Shown piece after piece: positions 11,881-22,113 of a stretch of DNA of 64,000 nt. The translations under genes were made by a program, and so were the position numbers. Numbering within the stretch: the stretch's first letter is position 1; every line of letters starts with the position of its first letter. Source of the DNA: Caenorhabditis remanei. Lineage: Eukaryota; Nematoda; Chromadorea; Rhabditida; Rhabditidae. Under the pieces are notes generated by a model that saw only the letters and a list, made by a program, of their open reading frames with translations, was not told where the DNA came from and made no database searches. Where the stretch lies: assembly GCF_010183535.1 (NCBI RefSeq), contig NC_071331.1, positions 21,204,001 through 21,268,000 on the forward strand, read 5' to 3'.

Positions 11881-12460
11881 AAATTTTGAAAAACGTTTTT
11901 TTTCCCATTTTTCTTCCAATCATAATCTCATTTTCCCTCTTTTTCCAATATCTCAGCTTGATATTCGTCCATATAACATCTAAAATCTCTTCATTTCCAC
12001 CATTTTTTCAATTTCCTGACTCCAAAAAACAAAGAAAACCGGGGTCAAATTTTCCCGTTTTTCTTGTTCAACAGGCTAAATTTTGCACCGGACACGTCAT
12101 TTTCATGTTCAAAAATAGGTGCGAGGGGGAAGTGCAAAATATTTGTCTTTCTTCCCTTGTTCCTTCCGGTCTTCTTCTTTTTGAGAAGGGCAAATGGAAC
12201 CTGTATATAGCAGATATCTCTAATTATATGTGTATGTTTATTCAAATGATGTGATCACTTTGTATACAACATTTTCTCACCTGATATCTCTTATCACTGT
12301 ACAATTTGCTTGATATTTTGGACATTATCAATAATACACGTGAAAGACATGTGAGACTACAAAATAGCGAGAAAAATTGACAGTTTTGAAGCGGGAAAAT
12401 GAAAAAAATGAAGATTTTGTCGAAAATTTTGAAATTTCCCACATTTTTCAAAATTTTCAG

Positions 12461-12535
12461 TTCTGGCCGAGTGGTGAAGGTAGACAGTAATCACTGCACC
12501 CCGAGGTACCAGAGTTCGATTCCACATGGGGTACA
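12461..12535 (+). pseudogene. tRNA-like sequence (right arm)
   Basis: Inverted mate of the sequence at 11806-11880, with about 90% identity. Box A TGGCCGAGTGG lies at 12464-12474. Box B has one change (AGTTCGATTCC). The acceptor and anticodon stems are not formed. Confidence 0.6.
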
Positions 12536-12585
12536 AATTTTTTTGCTTTTTTGAAATAGAGGTTTTGAGGGATCAGAAATCCAAA

Positions 12586-13215
12586 AAAGATCATTAAAAC
12601 AAATTGGAGTCAGGGAAATCAAATTTTTCTTCAAAAAACCTAAATTTCTAATTTTGAACTTTTTAGAAGTTTTTCAAATTGTGCTTTCTGTGTTTTTCGT
12701 GACCTCCAGTCTAGCCTACAGTATCCTCTACCTTCAAAAGTTCACACACATTTATTTTTTGTGATCTCGTCAGACCCTTCTCATGTAAGTGGACACAGCT
12801 ATTTGTCATCATCCCCCCCCCCTTTTCCAATGGACACAATGTTTTGTGATCTACGCTTATTTCTTTTCGTGTTTGTGCATGTGCCCTCTCTCTCTCTCAC
12901 ACTTTATATATTCAGACCTTTTCACTCAAATAATCGTTCTCTGCTATTCACTTTTTTTTTCTTTTCTTGGCGAAGAATGGTTTCGTCGGAAGAGCAGAGA
13001 GCAAACGACATTTCACATTTTTCAGTGATAAGGAAGACATTATTTTGGAGTTTTCAAATGATAAATTGGGAGAAAATTGTGTAGAAATTAGTATATGGAG
13101 GTTGGTTTTTGTAGTTTTTGTAGTTTAAAAAAAAACAATTTCAAAATTTTTTTTTTGAAAATTTAGTTCTTTTCCAAAGCTTCCCAAATTTTCAGATTTT
13201 TTTTGCCTTAAAACG
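12586..13215. other. Non-coding interval; no gene seen
   Basis: A/T-rich with a poly-C run near 12820 and a CTCTCTCTCTCAC tract. No domain or splice-consistent exon. Confidence 0.3.
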
Positions 13216-13435
13216 TATGTTTATTTGATAGATCAAACCTAGAGCTTCATTTTCATAGTTGACAACTTTTTGATTCAGCCACGCCCCAATGAGATACAGC
13301 TCCTAGAAGTTAGGTACCTTCGTAGCTCCTTTGCACTGGGCTCCCCTACTTCAATGACTTATAACTTTTTAGGGAGGTGTTGTACAAAAAAGTTGTCAAC
13401 TACAAAAATGAAGCTCTAGTTTTGATCTACACAAC
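13216..13435. repeat. Inverted repeat with GTTGTCAACTACAAAAATGA arms
   Basis: GATAGATCAAACCTAGAGCTTC..GTTGACAACTTTTTG on the left is inverted on the right (AAAAAGTTGTCAACTACAAA..GAAGCTCTAG..GATCTACAC). The same arm sequence is found inside the element at 44175-44626 and, in part, near 10755 and 10915. Confidence 0.75.
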
Positions 13436-14214
13436 TATATTAATTTTAATATAGTATGGTGGGCTAAAGATACCGTACCACCTCTTTGAAGTTTGCCGAT
13501 TTTTCTATTTTTCCATTAACTCAAAATTTCTGAAAAATTCCTCAAATTTTTTTCTTTCCGGGGGCTCCACGCAAAATCTCAATTTCAACACCCCAAGGAA
13601 AAGAAAAAAACGTATGTGCAAATAGAAACATTTCTTCTCTCCATTCGAAATTGAAATGATCAATTTCCATCGAATTCGAAAAATAAATAAACTTTTTTTC
13701 TCCCGCCGGGGCTCCCGCGTGAGCCCATACCATACCACCCACACATTTCTTCCCTCCTTCCGTTCTCCTTCCTCTAGGCTCCGCCCCCTTCTAGACCGTT
13801 CCGGTCTAAAAGTGGGCGGAGCCTGTATGAGGTTCAAATAAAATAGAAAAGCAGAAAATATGGTGCCATTTTTTGTTATGGGGGGAGGGGGTAGTTCTTT
13901 GATTTTTTTATCAGTGAGTTTTTTTCTTCGAGGTTTGAATTGATAAGAATTGGCGTTTTCGGTTCTTCATGTGACAGTATTGAGAAAAAGTTAGGGTATT
14001 TAGAACTGAAAAAAACTGAAAATTTTTTTTTGAAGTTTAAAAAAAATTTTTTTTCAAGTTTTCAAAACTTTGACTGTTCCTAAACAACTATTAGTCTTTT
14101 TTTTCTTTAAAAAATGTCTAAAACACCAATTTCCCCATTTGGTGGCCTAGAAACCCAAACGTTGGGATTCTAGGCCCCGCCCTCAAAAAACTCGGCCATC
14201 CCTGATTTTAAACG
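13436..14214. other. Non-coding interval with one compact hairpin
   Basis: A hairpin at 13777-13823 has outer arms GGCTCCGCCC/GGGCGGAGCC and inner arms TAGACCG/CGGTCTA. The rest is A/T-rich. The small minus-strand frame across 13505-13837 has no recognisable domain. Confidence 0.45.
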
Positions 14215-14722
14215 TTGTTTGTCGTTTTTCACCATTTTTTGTGGTTTTCGACGTGATTTTTAGTAAAAACGCAATTTTTCAACCTAGGAAATCCGAAAAC
14301 CTTATTTAAAACCTGAATAACCACTTTTTCCGCAAAAAAATCCCGAAAAACTCTGAAAAAATAAATTTTTCGGATCCATCGAGTTGAACCGTTTTTTTGT
14401 GGTTCTTCGCTAATTTTTAGAAGTTTTAGATGTGATTTTTGATGAAAAACGCGATTTTTCAACCTAAATAACCTGAAAACCCTATTTTAAACCTGAAAAA
14501 CCACTTTTTTTGCTGAAAAATCTCCAAAAACCCTGAAAAATGAAGAACCGTTTTTTGTTCTTTTTCATCTATTTTTTGAGGTTTTAAGCCTGATTTTTGC
14601 TGAAAAACTTGATTTTTCACACTAGAAAGTTGTCAAATCCCGTTTTTACTTTGAAAAACCACTTTTTCTGAAACAATCCAGAAAAATCCCCTGAAAACTC
14701 TATTTCCTTCAATTTTGATGAT
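14215..14722. repeat. Tandem repeat, about 165 bp units
   Basis: Three units carry GAACCGTTTTTTxGTGGTTC, GATTTTTxxTGAAAAACGCG, ACCTGAAAAACCACTTTTT and AACCCTGAAAAAT in the same order. It lies just upstream of the NAD kinase gene. Confidence 0.65.
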
Positions 14723-14830
14723 TTTTGGCTCATTTTTCTCAGAATTTTTCAATTTTTCCAATTTTCCGTGTTAATTTTTTGACTTTTTTTGTTTCTCTTC
14801 CAATTTTCCATCCTAAACCACTAAATCTGA

Positions 14831-14876
14831 AATTTTCAGCCACTCTCTCTCTCTTCCCTTCTCACCAACTCAAGAG
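14831..14876 (+). promoter_or_regulatory. Candidate trans-splice acceptor and short 5' leader of NADK2
   Basis: A GAAATTTTCAG acceptor at about 14829-14839 is followed by a 37 bp leader and then the ATG at 14877. This fits SL trans-splicing, which is common in Caenorhabditis (inference), and supports the chosen start. Confidence 0.45.
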
Positions 14877-17805
14877 ATGGCCGCCTTGGCGATTTCCCAA
14901 TGCGTTAGCCACGTGGCACGCCCCGTTTCACCAATGACACAATCAAATTCCAGTGGAAGTCGGCAGCAATTGGTAAGTTTGAAAAAGTCTGAAAAAATTT
15001 TTCGAAAAAAATTTTTGACCAAAAAATCAATTTATAAACTTAGTTTGTACTCTAAATATCTTTCTTATTCGATTTTTTTCCGTTTGAAACTACAAATTCC
15101 GCCTCGAAAACCATTTATTTTTCACCGAAAACCGTCCATTTTTCCTTGACAAACTGAGATAGTGTACATAACTAGGAGACACCGGCGACTCACCCCGAAA
15201 AGTGCCAAAAGTGGGTTTTCCAAGAGGAAAAACATGATTTTGATGCGATTTTTTGCAAGGAAATCAAATTTTTTAGGTCTGGAACCATATATTTGAGAAG
15301 GAAATTTGAAAAAAAGAAAATTCTTGAATTTTCAGCCCATCCGATCCGCTCTGATCCTCCGCAAAAGCACAAGATGGCAGTGGGAAAAGGAGCAAACTGG
15401 AATGACAGATGCCGAGTTGAAAAAGTAAGTTTCAATACGATAATAACAACAAAAAAATTTGAAAAAAAAATGTTCGAATTTTTTTTTTGAAAATAGCAAT
15501 TTGTCTGAAATTTTTTGTACAAAGCGGCTGAATCATCAAACATGAGTACAGTATTAAGATTCTCCACAAAATTTCCAAGATTTTGAGCCCCATATCGACC
15601 TATTTTGAAACATTTTGACTTTTCGAGGGGGCCTACAGACCTAACAGGGCCTAAACGACTTTAATGGAAATAGGTCGATATGGGGCTCAAAATTTTGGAA
15701 ATGTTGTGATAAATCCGAAAAAACACAATGATTTATCATAAAAACTCGATTTTCCAAGTTTTATTCACTTTTCTGGTGTTTGAAATTTTACGATTTTTTA
15801 AAATTTCTTAAAATTTTGAGATTCATACAAAGTAGTTGTCATATTTAACTTTCTTATTAAATTTCCAAAATTTTGAGCCCCATACTGACTTATTTTGGAA
15901 CAATTAGACTTTTCGAGGGAGCCTACAAGCCTAAAAGGGCCTATCCGACCTCAACGAAAATAGGTCAATATGGGGCTCAAAATTCATCAAATTTTACAGA
16001 GAATTCAAAAATAACAATAAAAACTTTCCAGACACCTCCAACAAAAGGGCACCAACGTGGCAGAGCTCCTGGAAAACGAGAAGAAACAAGTGCAAGCCTT
16101 CCAACAGATCGTCAACGAGCTCAGCAAAGCAGGGATCTCAGCCAGAGTGGTCACTCGACAACAACTCGTACAGTACCTCCCGGACACCGATTTAGTGATC
16201 TCAGCCGGTGGAGATGGGACCTTTTTGGCAGCCGCCTCGGCAGTCAGCGACCAAACCCCAATTATTGGAATCAATACTGACCCGATCGGTTCTGAAGGAC
16301 ATTTGTGTGTCGGGGGCAAGACTCCGCCCAGAAATCTCATCGAACGTCTGGTATCTGGAAATTTGAATTGGGTACAGAGAAGTCGTATCCGGGTTACGGT
16401 AGCTGAGAAGAACAGTCTGTTTTCTATGAAAAAGACGGCAAAGAAAGTGACAAATTTGGCGTTAAACGAGGTGTTTATCGGGGAGGATGAGGCTGCCAAG
16501 GTTTCCACGTACAATATATCGATTGATGATTCGCAGACGGTCAAACAGAAATCATCTGGATTGATTGTCTCCACGGGGACAGGATCGACTAGTTGGTATC
16601 TTGGAATGAATCGAATCGATGAAAATGCGACGACTTCTGTACTCGAGGCACTCCAATCACTTGGAATCAATGTGCCGATTACCAGGAATTTGGTGGAGAA
16701 AGTTGTGACCACTGTCAATGAGAAAATTCCTTTTGAGCCGGATCATCCGAGTGAGTTTCTCTCTTTTTTATGTGGTTTTTGGTGAAAAACAATTATAAAA
16801 TCTGGAATCCTTGAAAAATTTGCGAAATTTTGACACCTATATCGACCTGCATCCATTAAGGTTGCTCAGGCCCTGTTAGGCCTGTAGGCCCCCTCGAAAA
16901 GTAAAAATGCTCCAAAGTAGGTCGATATGGGCTCAAAATTTTGAAAATTTTATGATAAATTCAAAAATTCATAATAAAAATTCTAAAAACCATGATTTTG
17001 TTGATTTTTGATAACTTAAGTTCAAGAAAAACTTTAACATTCCACCTAAAATTTTAAAATTGAGATTTCAAAAGATATCATTATCATTTTTATGTTTTTC
17101 ACAAAGTTCCCTAAATTTTAAGCCCCATATTGACCTATTTCCGATGAGTTTGAAATTTTCGGGCCTAAACAGGGCCTGACAGGCCTAACAGGGCCTAACT
17201 GACCACTTTCATTATAGGTCAATATGGGGCTCAAAATTTTGGGAATTTTATGAAAAACTTGAATATTTATATGAATTGCTATGAAAACTTGGTGTTTTGA
17301 CAGTATATTGAAAATTCTATTTCGTCTATCCTAAACACCCCAAAACTAAGTTTTCTGGATCAATAGCTTCAAATAAGTTAAATTTACAAAATCTCCATAA
17401 AATTTCCAAACTTTTGAGCCCCATATTAATATATTTTGAAGCATTTTAACTTTTCGAGGGGGCCTACAGGCCTAACAGGGCCTATCCGACCAAACCCAAT
17501 ATAGGCCGTTATAGAGCTCAAAATTTCAGAAATTTTACAAAGAATCTGAATCTGACACTCGTTTTGTACTTAAGTCTCACATTTTTCATTTTTCAGGTTT
17601 CGCCTTCTCAATCCGTGAGCCAATCTTCAACGCCACCTACAAACGGACGGCCACCCGCGGATTCGCTCGGAAAATCCGCCTGGAATCCAGATGTACAAAC
17701 GGATACCTTGTGTTGGATGGATCCACAAAAATTCCGTTCCCACGTGGATCCATTGCAACTATTGAAATCAATTCGAATGATGCACTCAAGACGGTTATTG
17801 TGTGA
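14877..17805 (+). CDS. nadk-2: Mitochondrial-type NAD kinase 2
   Basis: Phosphorylates NAD+ to NADP+ using ATP. The NADK2 class acts in mitochondria. Four exons keep frame: 14877-14972, 15336-15424, 16032-16750 and 17597-17805, giving 370 residues. The catalytic GGDGT motif is at about residues 121-125 (ISAGGDGTFLAAAS). It is followed by NTDPIGSEGHL, LNEVFIGE and STGTGSTSW, the nucleotide-binding signatures, and the C-terminal FSIREPIF segment seen in human NADK2. Assignment to NADK2 rather than cytosolic NADK rests on SEGHL, on SSGLIVSTGTGS and on the overall order. The N-terminal 32 residues have no acidic residues and include two Arg and one His, compatible with a mitochondrial targeting sequence but short. 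Introns are 363, 607 and 846 bp and carry palindromic repeats. No defect is seen. Confidence 0.93.
15568..15990. repeat. Two GAGCCCCATAT palindromes in NADK2 intron 2
   Basis: 15568-15705 and 15865-15990 each read TTTTGAGCCCCATAT..GACCTATTTTGG, then a spacer with GGCCTAACAGGGCCTA, then the reverse complement GGTCxATATGGGGCTCAAAA. They are stem-loops of about 130 bp. Confidence 0.8.
16812..17540. repeat. Three GAGCCCCATAT palindromes in NADK2 intron 3
   Basis: Copies at about 16812-16955, 17108-17245 and 17407-17535 have the same structure as those in intron 2. All have the AGGGCCTA-type spacer instead of the GGTGGCCTAGAAA inner palindrome found in the DENND6 and ACF1/BAZ1 introns. Confidence 0.78.
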
Positions 17806-18118
17806 TGATATGTCTGAGCTACAGTACCCAAAACCTACAGTAATCTGCGATACTATGTTCACTTTATTCTTCTGAAAATATATGGGCCAAATATTTTACC
17901 AAGGACGGGTTTTTTTGTATTGTATTATTGTGATTTTTTTTTGGGAATTTTCAAAATTCCTTGTTTTTTTTGTACAGAAATGAATTTGATGCTTAAGAAA
18001 TGAATTTTCTATTTGAAATAGTGTAATTATTTGTGTGAAACAAGGAAAGTCACCGAAAACAGAGTAATTTCAGATTGGTCGCCTAGAAAGCCAAGGTTTA
18101 CACAAAGTTCCTCCTCCA
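17806..18118. other. 3' flank of NADK2
   Basis: Downstream A/T-rich sequence; no gene. A GGTCGCCTAGAAAGCC fragment of the GGCC palindrome family lies near 18077. Confidence 0.4.
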
Positions 18119-18185
18119 ATGTTTCTGTCCACGTTGACCATCGTAACAATCGTCGTGAACTGCACAGCTATGGTTGAATTCGGCT
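18119..18185 (-). pseudogene. Orphan exon fragment of the PLA2-like gene
   Basis: Almost identical to exon 3 of the PLA2-like gene at 33312-33406. On the minus strand it reads EFNHSCAVHDDCYDGQRGQK. The first Cys of the CCxxHDxC catalytic block is Ser here. After QKH the match ends and no other PLA2 exon is nearby. It is a non-functional fragment. Confidence 0.8.
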
Positions 18186-18385
18186 GGAATCAACATTTTG
18201 GAAAACTTGGTGGCCTAGAAATTCAAATCTGAGAATCCTAGGCTACCAAATCCAACACTATTGCTATATTTAGAATTCCCATAAAATTTTCAAAAATTTT
18301 CCAAAATAAGACAACATGGGGCACAAAATTTCAGAAATTTTATAGAGAATGTGAATATGTCAAAAAATTTGTATATTGAGGAACG

Positions 18386-18430
18386 AGGAACGTCAAACAT
18401 GAGAGCCAACAGAGCGACGACGAGTGGCGA
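18386..18430 (-). pseudogene. N-terminal fragment of the small membrane-protein gene
   Basis: Matches the start of the gene at 31854-32081 (RHSSSL..LSCLTFL on the minus strand) but lacks the ATG and carries small changes. The corresponding C-terminal fragment is at 26205-26281, so neither piece is a gene. Confidence 0.65.
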
Positions 18431-19037
18431 TTTTGGCGACTTTTTTAAAATGCAAATTTTCTATTTGCTTGGTATTTCTAACATTTAGTTTGAAATCGTG
18501 CGGTTATTTCAATTCCTTGTGTAATTTCCAAAGTTTTGAGCCCCGTGATAACCTATTTTTGAAGTTATTTGAGGTGATTCTAGGCCACTAACCTAAAAAT
18601 GATCCGAAATGTGGCAAAATAGGAGTCAAAACTTCAAAAAAAAACCCCGACTTCTTTCCAGTGAAAATGATAAAAAAAAGAAGATTTTTGCCAAAAAAGT
18701 TGTCAGTTGGACGTCAAAAAGGGTGTTAACTCTTCTTAAGCACAAACAGAAAGGAACAATCCAACTGATAAGAAATTACTGAAAGGCATCATTTCCGTCA
18801 TATTTTATTCTGACGTTGTCGAGTCGAAAGGAAGGAATACCAAAAAAGATAGTAGAAACTTATTGAACAGATTAAAATACCATTATTACAACATTGAAAC
18901 CGGACGATTCTGAAAAAACCTGAATCTTCACTGACATTTTTTAGAATACACTGACCATATTGTCCCTGTAAGTGTTAACGTTCCTAGTCAGTGTGAAAAA
19001 TGACGAAATCTGTTTGAAATGTTAGTAATTTAAAATT
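18431..19037. other. Non-coding interval
   Basis: A half-copy of the GAGCCCC repeat lies near 18538 (TTTGAGCCCCGTGATAACC). No gene is seen. Confidence 0.35.
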
Positions 19038-19041
19038 TTAA

Positions 19042-21340
19042 GACGCACTCTCTGACTCGTTCGATCACCCGTAGGCACCCGAAAAAAGTTGACCATCTCC
19101 GATTTGCCTATAATTTCGATCAAAGATTGTATTAAGTGTTCTCAGCAAATTGGAGTACTTTTTGGCCGGGTCCGTCACCTGGGTACCTAGGAAAATCAAA
19201 AAATCGATATTTTTCGAAAATTTTTCCTAAAGTAGTTAGGTATGAAATCTTAACTGGAAGTTATTGTAAACACTATTTTAAGCATTTTTTGTATTCAGAA
19301 GAAAATTCCAGCTCAACACCTTCATTGTGAAAATTTTGAAAGTTCATGAAATTTTCGGGTTTTTTTCATGAAATCGTTTTTATCTCGGCAGTTACACGAG
19401 AAAACAGCGTTTTTTATTTAAAATTCGAAATTTACATAAAATTTGGTATTGGATCCATGTTGTCCCTACTCGTATCTCTATCCCCAAAGAACACTTTTTT
19501 GGGGAAGTATGTGAAAAAGTGCGATTTCAATTTTCGAGGCCTTCCGGTAAATCATTTTTGATGTTTTGAATTAATGGATTCTTATAATTTTTAATTTAAT
19601 CATGTCATTTTTTTTCATTTCCAACACAATTTTAGATCATATCAGTAAAAAATTTCAGAAAAATTGAATTTTTTGATTTTTTGAAATTTTTTCCTGAACT
19701 GAATCATTCGAACTGAAATATTAAGGATCGCATTATAAAATTGGGAGAATATGACTGGAACATGATCTAGGTTTACAAAACAACCAATTTCCACCATTGG
19801 ATCATCTGTTACTTACGCTTTAATGATGAAATTCAGCGAAAGGTTCCACTTGGGAGGTTGGTGCTAAAGTCCTTCATACTTGCAACGTTATTTGGCAGAT
19901 GAATGTGTTGAAAGTGACAGGAAAAGAAAGAAAACTACAAAAACTTATTAATTTACCAAGATTTTAAAAGAAAAATTTGAAAAAAATAAGACTCATACGT
20001 AGAGACCGCAACATTTTTTTCAAACTCAATTTTTCATAAAAATTTCCATCCTGACCTTTTCTTCAGGTAAATGGAAGTACATTCCCAAATTTTTTTCTGA
20101 AAATATTCACACTCTCCGAAGTTACAGGACCTTTTAGTCAGCCATGGTTTCTACTGAATTTCTCTTGGGGAATTCTTTTGTTTTCCTGACCACGCAAAAA
20201 ATATTTTCTGTTTTCACGTTCAATCCGTCGAATTTTTGTAAAATTTAGGAAAGTTCGAACCAGAAACCCTTTGGTTAAAAACCAGCGTGTTATCCACTGA
20301 ACTAAATGAGTACAAATGTGACGCTGATAATAGGAAAATATATTTTTGACGTGATTTTTAAAAATTGAAGAGAATTATTTGAAGGATTTTCAGCTTATTT
20401 CGAGATAAAACATCAAATATCTAAAGTTCTACAATACGGATTTTTTAATTTCTAAGTGGATCTAGATCGAAATTTTGCGTAGATTCTGATTCCGTCGAAA
20501 AACGAAGCGAGTCTGACTTGCATTAACCTGAACTGTCGATAAAACTACTTTTCTTTTTGAGCCTGTTGTCTTCCGACACCGAAAAAACCACATTTTACGA
20601 ATCAACGGCTTTCAAAATTTTGGCCCCAGGTACCTGAAGAGATGTCTAAGAAGAATATGTCAGAAAATAGATCGGTTATCACTGTAAATTTTTGAAGTGA
20701 TGCCTCGAAGTTCAGCTGGCTCCCAAAAAAATTCGACAACACGAAAATTTAATTTTCTTTCAAAACCTATTAGAGTATGTCAAGAACTACTAGAAACAGT
20801 AAAAAAACAATGCGAGTCTGACCTAGAACAACCTAAACGTGACGTTTTACTGAAAAAAGCAAAATGTTTTTTCAGTTTTCTGAGAAAACTAAACATTTGG
20901 GTGAAACGAAAGTGTGTTCATCGGATTCTACGTACTCGATTACATAGGGGTCAAAAGTTTTCATTCTGTTTTAGCGTTCTGGGCTCTCAGGGCAGACCGC
21001 CAAACATTTCAATAAGCTCCCCATGACGCCCCAAGAGAAGAAAATGAAAAACTCCGCCCACGTTCATTGCGGTCCCTACTCATACGTGTTCAATGGACTG
21101 GTCTTTTTGTGGAAATCAGAAAAATAATTTTCAATTTTTTTCTTGAAAATCTTTCTTTTTGTATCAATTTTTGTAGTTTTCTTTCTACCCAGGTGACGGA
21201 CCCGGCCAAAAAGTACCCCAATTTGCTGAGAACACTTAATACTATCTTTCATCAAAATTATAGGCAAATCGGAGATGGTCAACTTTTTTCGGGTGCCTAT
21301 GACCTGTTGACCGATGCTCGATCGACTCCGAGAGTGCGTC
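19042..21340. mobile_element. TTAA-flanked inverted-repeat element
   Basis: The ends are GACGCACTCTC..., with about 150 bp imperfect terminal inverted repeats (19042-19190 and 21188-21340). The shared interior motif is CCCGGCCAAAAAGTAC and its complement. TTAA lies on both sides (19038-19041, 21341-21344), the duplication typical of piggyBac-type insertion. The interior holds a 109-codon open frame (20697-21026) that I do not recognise, and no recognisable transposase, so it is probably non-autonomous. Confidence 0.72.
20246..20313 (-). pseudogene. tRNA-Lys(UUU)-like sequence
   Basis: On the minus strand: box A TAGTTCAGTGG (20294-20304), then GATAACACGCTGG, a loop containing TTTTTAA with anticodon UUU, then box B GGTTCGAACTT (20252-20261). 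The D-arm and box positions fit a tRNA. The acceptor stem (GTACTCA vs TTTCCTA) and part of the anticodon stem do not pair, so I call it a decayed tRNA inside the TTAA element. Confidence 0.55.
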
Positions 21341-21470
21341 TTAACGTTTTTCAGATTTTCACTCACTCAGACAGTCAAATATTTTCACACAAATCATTTC
21401 TCGACGCTTTTCCTGTTTCTACTTTTTGCGCCTTCTCCTCAAACGTCATACGATAGCGGAAGAAACATAG

Positions 21471-21491
21471 TTAAGACTCTTCACTGATAAC
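21471..21491 (+). promoter_or_regulatory. Conserved GATA-type promoter box (gene A)
   Basis: TTAAGACTCTTCACTGATAA plus C is repeated almost base for base upstream of genes C, D and E and at 45.1 kb. It ends in ACTGATAA, an extended GATA-factor site. A second, inverted TTATCAGT lies at 21545-21552, and TATAAAA at 21666 is followed by GATAAG. Intestinal ELT-2/ELT-7 control is an inference. Confidence 0.6.
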
Positions 21492-21706
21492 ACGCACATC
21501 ATAAGTGTCAGATCGATCTTCATACTTTTGATAATTTTTTGCTTGTTATCAGTGAGTTCCCTTTTTTGTGTTATCACGAAGTATTACGTTACTTCCCCAG
21601 GAACAAATTACATCCTCTATTAAAGTCATGCCTCTTATGACGTACGAAAGACAACCAAAAGTATGTATAAAAGGCCGATAAGAAAAAAGAGTCGCTTGCA
21701 GACTTA

Positions 21707-21978
21707 CCGTAAATACTGTATTATAACGGCATGCCGTTATATTTTTCAACTGCCTCCGAGAGAAATTTTGTGGTTTCAGAAACTCATTAAAATTGAACGA
21801 AAAAACTTCTTTGGACTTTCTATTTGCTGATCTAGAAGTGATCAAACACATTGCTTCTAATCAGAACCGAGAAAAAATCCCCTGATAAACATTTTAAGGG
21901 ATTCTGAGTAGAGATGGGGTGCCGTTATAATACAGGTGCCGTTCTATTACAGGTGCCGTTATAATACAGTATTTACGG
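21707..21978. mobile_element. Mariner-like MITE with TA duplication
   Basis: The terminal repeat CCGTAAATACTGTATTATAA and its complement are flanked by TA on both sides, length about 272 bp. The right part repeats GGTGCCGTTxTAxTACAG three times. It sits between the GATA-type box and the first coding exon of gene A. Confidence 0.75.
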
Positions 21979-22113
21979 TATCTCAGTCAGTCAGATTCTA
22001 TTCTATTACACTCCCCCCCCCCCCAAATATCAGAAGCAAAACAAAATGAAATAGTTATACCATTTCAGATTCAAAAATAAAAGAGTTCTCTTAATAAACT
22101 AGATTTAATTCAG

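Larger units (their letters stand above)
11755..12585. mobile_element. Fold-back element with tRNA-like arms
   Basis: The arms 11755-11892 and 12446-12585 are inverted repeats. Each contains a tRNA-like module with intact internal promoter boxes. Outside the tRNA part the arms also share a run ending GAxxCCTxAxAACCTxTATTTC. The 550 bp between them is unrelated A/T-rich sequence. I infer that a tRNA-derived repeat was duplicated in inverted orientation. Confidence 0.65.

Noticed and set aside
13505..13837. Minus-strand frame of 110 codons near GC-rich hairpin
   Set aside because: No domain, no splice signals, and the 3' part lies in repeat-like A/T-rich sequence.
16005..16718. 237-codon minus-strand frame
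   Set aside because: Shadow of the NADK2 catalytic exon on the other strand.
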